Assembly (NCBI GenBank): GCA_024643445.1
Contig: JAHEMX010000099.1
Location: 1-9,627 of the forward strand
Length of the DNA: 9,627 nt
From: Desulfobulbaceae bacterium
GTDB taxonomy: Bacteria > Desulfobacterota > Desulfobulbia > Desulfobulbales > Desulfocapsaceae
Reading direction: 5' to 3'
The translations under genes were made by a program, and so were the position numbers. Under the pieces are notes generated by a model that was not told the DNA's origin, ran no database searches, and saw only the letters and a list, made by a program, of their open reading frames with translations. This document shows, piece by piece, positions 6,613 to 9,627 of the stretch. Every line of letters begins with the position of its first letter. Within the stretch, counting starts at the first letter, position 1.

Positions 6613-9237
6613 TCACTTATAAGCGGAAACATAACGGTAATAGAGCGGGCTGATCCGCTCATTGTTTTTCTTCGTTGTAAATTCCTGGATTGGCCCGATT
6701 TTGCCTATGTCCCGGGCTATTCTTCCGTCTCCCAGATCGTTCCGGTCCGGGGATACGAGAATGAGCGGCCGGCCCTTGAACTGATCCGGCGTAAACCAGT
6801 AATCGTACATGACGGCCCCCTGTCCGAAGATAATATTCCTGCCGGCGGTTTCCAGAACCGGAGGGGGCTGCTTTCCGGCCCGCTCACCTTTTTCAAAATC
6901 GATGGTCCGGTAGAACGCCAGACCGCTGGCCGTTTTGTAGAGATCCATGCCGACAACGGCGGGTCGTGCGCCGGTCTCACGCTCGATTGTTCCCGCCAGC
7001 GCATCGACCTGAACACTATAATCCCGCCAGCCGAAAAGCGGACCTTTCTTCGGGTAGGCAATCCCGGGGATGCCGACGGAAAAGTAATGAAGCGTCACTC
7101 CGTAAGCCAGTAAGAAAAACACGATCGTTACCTTCCAGCCATTCAGGAGCCCTTGTTTCTTACCCGCCTTTCCGTCGTTCGCTGCGAAAGACAGGGTCGT
7201 CGCCATAAAGGGTATCGTCGCGAGCCAGAGCGGGCTGGTCCAGTTGAATTTCACCTCCTTGGTCAGGCTGAAGACAATGAATATGAAAAGCGGAACGCAT
7301 GCCGATATGAAGGCAAAGGCATACTGGCGCCTGGCGGTCTCATTTTTCGTATCGATGAATTTCCTCCGCTTAACGAGAACGAGGAGTGCGGAAATAAAGC
7401 CGACCGGACTCAGCAGCACGATGATCGAGGCAAGAAGTTCGTGGGTGGAAAACTCGGACGATGATTTCAGGCGGTCCTGGGTCTGGAAGAGGAAAGAGGC
7501 CCATTCATGCTCGATGTTCCAGAGAATTACCGGAGAAAAAATGAGCAGGCCGAGGAGCGCGGCAGCATACGGATGCGGTTTCTTCAGCCACTTCCTGGCG
7601 CGTGTGTCGATGATCAGGAACAGCAGGAATGCCGGTCCCAGCAGGGCGATAGTGTATTTGGAGAACATGCCGAGACCGAGAAAAACACCGACGCCGAGCC
7701 AGCTTTTCCCGTCCATGTCAACCATCGCCCGGCGGGCAAAAAAGAGTGAGCCGGCCCAGCAGGCGATCAGCGGTGCGTCGGGGGTCAACAGCAGGCCGAA
7801 GGCTACAAAAGCCGGGACTACCGCCATGATGACCGCCGCCTGAAGGGCGGTATCGCGGCTGCTGATGTCCCGGGTATACTGATAGACAAAGAAGGTGGCG
7901 AGACACCAGCTGAGAAGGGCCCCGATCCGGATGCCGAACTCGTTGGTGCCGAACAGCATCGTTCCTCCCTTGATAAGAAGGGCGACCATCGGCGGATGAT
8001 CGAGATAGCCGATATTGAGATGCTGTGCGTAGTTCCAGTAATAGGCTTCCTCCATCAGCGGTTCGAACGACCCGGCGAACAAGAGTCGCAGCGCCAGAGA
8101 TACGAGAATGGCGAGCAGCAGACCCAGGCGGAAGCGAACAAGCCGGTTCAGGGGGCTCTCCTGCTGTTTTGGCAGGACATCCATGAAGAACAGGGAGATG
8201 ACCGCAGCTGACAGGGCGGCAGCGGGGATTGCCGAAAAGAGTGTTTGTCCCCAGCCGGTATGCGGCGCGAGAACGAGCATCCCGGAGCGGAAGATCAGCA
8301 GCAGCAATGCCCAGAACAGGATGGAAAAGTTTCGTTTTAGGCCCGCATGAAAAACGCGCCGCGGGTACAGGAAATGCGCGGCAACGCCAATAACGGTTAT
8401 TGAGCCGAGAAGTCCGGCAACCTGCGAGAACAGCAATGTCGCTCCAAGAGAAATGCCGAGGCTGTAGAGCAATACGTCCGAAAGCAATCCGCTGAGCAGC
8501 AGGAGCGTGAAGACGGATGGAAAATTGTTGGCTGTTGTGAAACCGCAGAGCCCTGCCAGTTGCAGGAAATACTCCTGCAGGATAACCATGGTCATCTTAG
8601 ACTTGCCGGACTGCCGATCGTGAAACGTAATCGGTATCTCCGTTATCTTCAGGTTCTCTTGTTGTCTCAGGAGCAGTTCCAGGCAGATCTTATAGCCGGG
8701 AATCTCGTGCGTCATACCGAGCAGCAGTGCCTTTTTGACCGCAAAAAAACCGGACAGGGGATCATCGATGCCGGTCATGATCTGGGCGGGAAAGGAGGCA
8801 AGCTTCGAGGCGATTCTCCTTGTTATCGGCCATCCGGGCGTTGAGCCTCCCGGTGTATACCTGCTGCCGATGGCGATATCAGCAGCACCGTCGAGCACGG
8901 GGACAGCAAGGGCGGGAACCTTTTCCGGGGGATGGCTGCAGTCGCCATCCATAACGACAACAACCTCGTATCGGGCATTACCTGCTCCGGCGATGACGGC
9001 ACTCGCCAGGCCCCGCTGCCGGTCGCGACAGATAAGGGAGACCGGAAAGTTTTTTGATAGATCGGTTATTTTTTCGCGGGTCCCGTCGGTGGAACCGTCA
9101 TCGACAACGAGTATCTCTGCCGCGAGTGATGCCTTTTCCATCGCCGACAGGATATGTTCTATCAGTTTCTCGATGGTTCCGGCTTCATTAATCGTCGGGA
9201 TGATGACGGATACACCGTTTATCTCCTCTTCCTGCAT
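6613..9237 (-). CDS. Fused GT2 polyprenyl-P sugar synthase / GtrA-like / ArnT-PMT-like glycosyltransferase
   Basis: This 874-residue membrane enzyme joins three parts. Residues about 8-225 are a GT2 domain of the dolichyl/undecaprenyl-phosphate sugar synthase type: VVDDGSTDGT (44-53), the metal-binding DGD in VVVVMDGDCSHPP (D97, D99), DPLSGFFAVKK (159-169) and RQSGKSKM (208-215). It should load a sugar from a nucleotide donor onto a lipid phosphate. Residues about 236-355 have four hydrophobic helices with a GtrA-like pattern. Residues about 370-720 are a multi-spanning GT39/GT83 (PMT/ArnT) core with EEAYYWNYAQ...YLDHPP (396-416), followed by a C-terminal domain (about 720-874), likely periplasmic. 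The polypeptide could therefore make and use its own lipid-linked sugar donor, on lipid A, a glycan or a protein. The frame is open to 9483, but GAGGAG (9251-9246) eight bases before the ATG at 9237 and the immediate start of the GT2 fold fix the start. Sugar and acceptor are unknown. Confidence 0.9.
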   Translation of the reverse strand: MQEEEINGVSVIIPTINEAGTIEKLIEHILSAMEKASLAAEILVVDDGSTDGTREKITDLSKNFPVSLICRDRQRGLASAVIAGAGNARYEVVVVMDGDCSHPPEKVPALAVPVLDGAADIAIGSRYTPGGSTPGWPITRRIASKLASFPAQIMTGIDDPLSGFFAVKKALLLGMTHEIPGYKICLELLLRQQENLKITEIPITFHDRQSGKSKMTMVILQEYFLQLAGLCGFTTANNFPSVFTLLLLSGLLSDVLLYSLGISLGATLLFSQVAGLLGSITVIGVAAHFLYPRRVFHAGLKRNFSILFWALLLLIFRSGMLVLAPHTGWGQTLFSAIPAAALSAAVISLFFMDVLPKQQESPLNRLVRFRLGLLLAILVSLALRLLFAGSFEPLMEEAYYWNYAQHLNIGYLDHPPMVALLIKGGTMLFGTNEFGIRIGALLSWCLATFFVYQYTRDISSRDTALQAAVIMAVVPAFVAFGLLLTPDAPLIACWAGSLFFARRAMVDMDGKSWLGVGVFLGLGMFSKYTIALLGPAFLLFLIIDTRARKWLKKPHPYAAALLGLLIFSPVILWNIEHEWASFLFQTQDRLKSSSEFSTHELLASIIVLLSPVGFISALLVLVKRRKFIDTKNETARRQYAFAFISACVPLFIFIVFSLTKEVKFNWTSPLWLATIPFMATTLSFAANDGKAGKKQGLLNGWKVTIVFFLLAYGVTLHYFSVGIPGIAYPKKGPLFGWRDYSVQVDALAGTIERETGARPAVVGMDLYKTASGLAFYRTIDFEKGERAGKQPPPVLETAGRNIIFGQGAVMYDYWFTPDQFKGRPLILVSPDRNDLGDGRIARDIGKIGPIQEFTTKKNNERISPLYYRYVSAYK

Positions 9238-9245
9238 GATGCATT

Positions 9246-9251
9246 CTCCTC
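9246..9251 (-). promoter_or_regulatory. Ribosome binding site of the glycosyltransferase
   Basis: GAGGAG lies eight bases before the ATG at 9237. It rules against the longer open frame that would begin at 9483 inside the divergent gene. Confidence 0.75.
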
Positions 9252-9466
9252 GGGTTCTCGTGTCGCTTCGTTCCGGTCCTGCGAACATAGCAGGTGGAGA
9301 TGAAGATAGCATGAAGAAAGTGAAACCGCCGGTATATTGACGTGCCAAAGAGGTGATCCCTGCAAAAAAAAATGGGGTGCGGTGCGGTTTGCACGCTGCT
9401 ATAAAGCACTGTGCGGATTTTTTTGAAGCGGCCCGAAGGTCGTATGAAGAACAGGAGGGGTATGCA

Positions 9467-9627
9467 ATGAAGATTGTCGACATCAGGGAAGCGACGGTAT
9501 CGATCGCCTCGGAAATAAGGAATGCCTATATCGATTTCAGCAGGATGACCGTCTCGATAGTGGCCATCGTTACCGATGTCATCAAAGAGGGCAAGCCGGT
9601 CATCGGCTACGGCTTCCACTCCAATGG
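9467..9627 (+). CDS. Enolase-superfamily dehydratase, D(-)-tartrate dehydratase-like (partial)
   Basis: The first 53 codons are present; the gene runs off the right edge. The ATG at 9467 follows AGGAGGGG (9453-9460). The peptide MKIVDIREATVSIASEIRNA continues with YIDFSRMTVSIVAIVTDVIK and EGKPVIGYGFHSNG. This matches the N-terminal capping domain of mandelate-racemase/muconate-lactonizing proteins, and the 'IRNAYIDFSxMT...GYGFxSNG' series is close to what I recall of D(-)-tartrate dehydratase (TarD), which makes oxaloacetate from D-tartrate. The catalytic Lys and metal-binding acids lie beyond the window, so the exact activity is not shown. It is divergent from the glycosyltransferase, with 229 bases between the two starts. 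A link with the DASS carrier at 3264-4700 as substrate importer is possible but unproven. Confidence 0.72.
   Translation, partial: MKIVDIREATVSIASEIRNAYIDFSRMTVSIVAIVTDVIKEGKPVIGYGFHSN

Noticed and set aside
9346..9353. Perfect -24 half (TTGGCACG, minus strand) upstream of the glycosyltransferase
   Set aside because: The -12 half at the correct spacing reads TATA instead of TTGC, so the element is incomplete.
9400..9405. TATAAA as a -10 box for the partial gene at 9467
   Set aside because: No acceptable -35 hexamer is found at 16-18 bases upstream, so a promoter cannot be claimed.
9238..9483. 82-residue N-terminal extension of the glycosyltransferase
   Set aside because: It has no family resemblance, runs into the divergent gene at 9467 and its ribosome binding site, while GAGGAG precedes the ATG at 9237.

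Overview
The window reads as a chromosomal segment of a Gram-negative bacterium of medium-high GC, most like a Desulfobacterota (sulfate-reducer type) genome. This is inference: it rests on a σ54-type promoter, a Cache histidine kinase with a stand-alone receiver, a start that resembles the TauE/SafE-like proteins of that group, an outer-membrane barrel protein, and a large fused glycosyltransferase. No rRNA, tRNA, CRISPR, IS element or phage gene was recognised.

Layout. 1-2926 (minus strand) is a signalling operon. In transcription order it holds a protein with an N-terminal helix-turn-helix and a degenerate receiver (2926-2321), a membrane histidine kinase with a periplasmic Cache-like sensor (2310-655), a single-domain response regulator (608-180), and the first 38 codons of a likely membrane protein (115-1). 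A very good match to a σ54 promoter (2988-3002) lies 50-75 bases upstream of the first gene. 3264-4700 (minus) is a DASS/SLC13-type anion transporter. A 466-base gap without a clear large gene (4701-5166) follows; it carries a possible 22-residue hydrophobic peptide and a perfect 9-bp inverted repeat. 5167-6507 (plus, TTG start) is an outer-membrane barrel protein with an MipA/OmpV-like N-terminal half and a second barrel-like half. 6613-9237 (minus) is an 874-residue fusion of a GT2 polyprenyl-phosphate sugar synthase, a GtrA-like membrane block and an ArnT/PMT-like (GT83/GT39) glycosyltransferase. At the right edge, divergent to it, begins an enolase-superfamily gene resembling D(-)-tartrate dehydratase (9467 onward, partial).

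How the parts may work together. The kinase probably senses a small extracytoplasmic ligand and phosphorylates the receiver-only protein. The only DNA-binding protein in the cluster lacks the phosphorylatable aspartate, so how the signal reaches DNA is the open question. The DASS carrier and the tartrate-dehydratase-like enzyme could serve the same C4 (hydroxy)dicarboxylate, but they are nearly 5 kb apart and the link is speculative. The barrel protein and the glycosyltransferase are convergent neighbours, both acting at the cell envelope. The least ordinary elements are the σ54-driven pseudo-receiver/kinase/receiver cassette and the three-part glycosyltransferase fusion.
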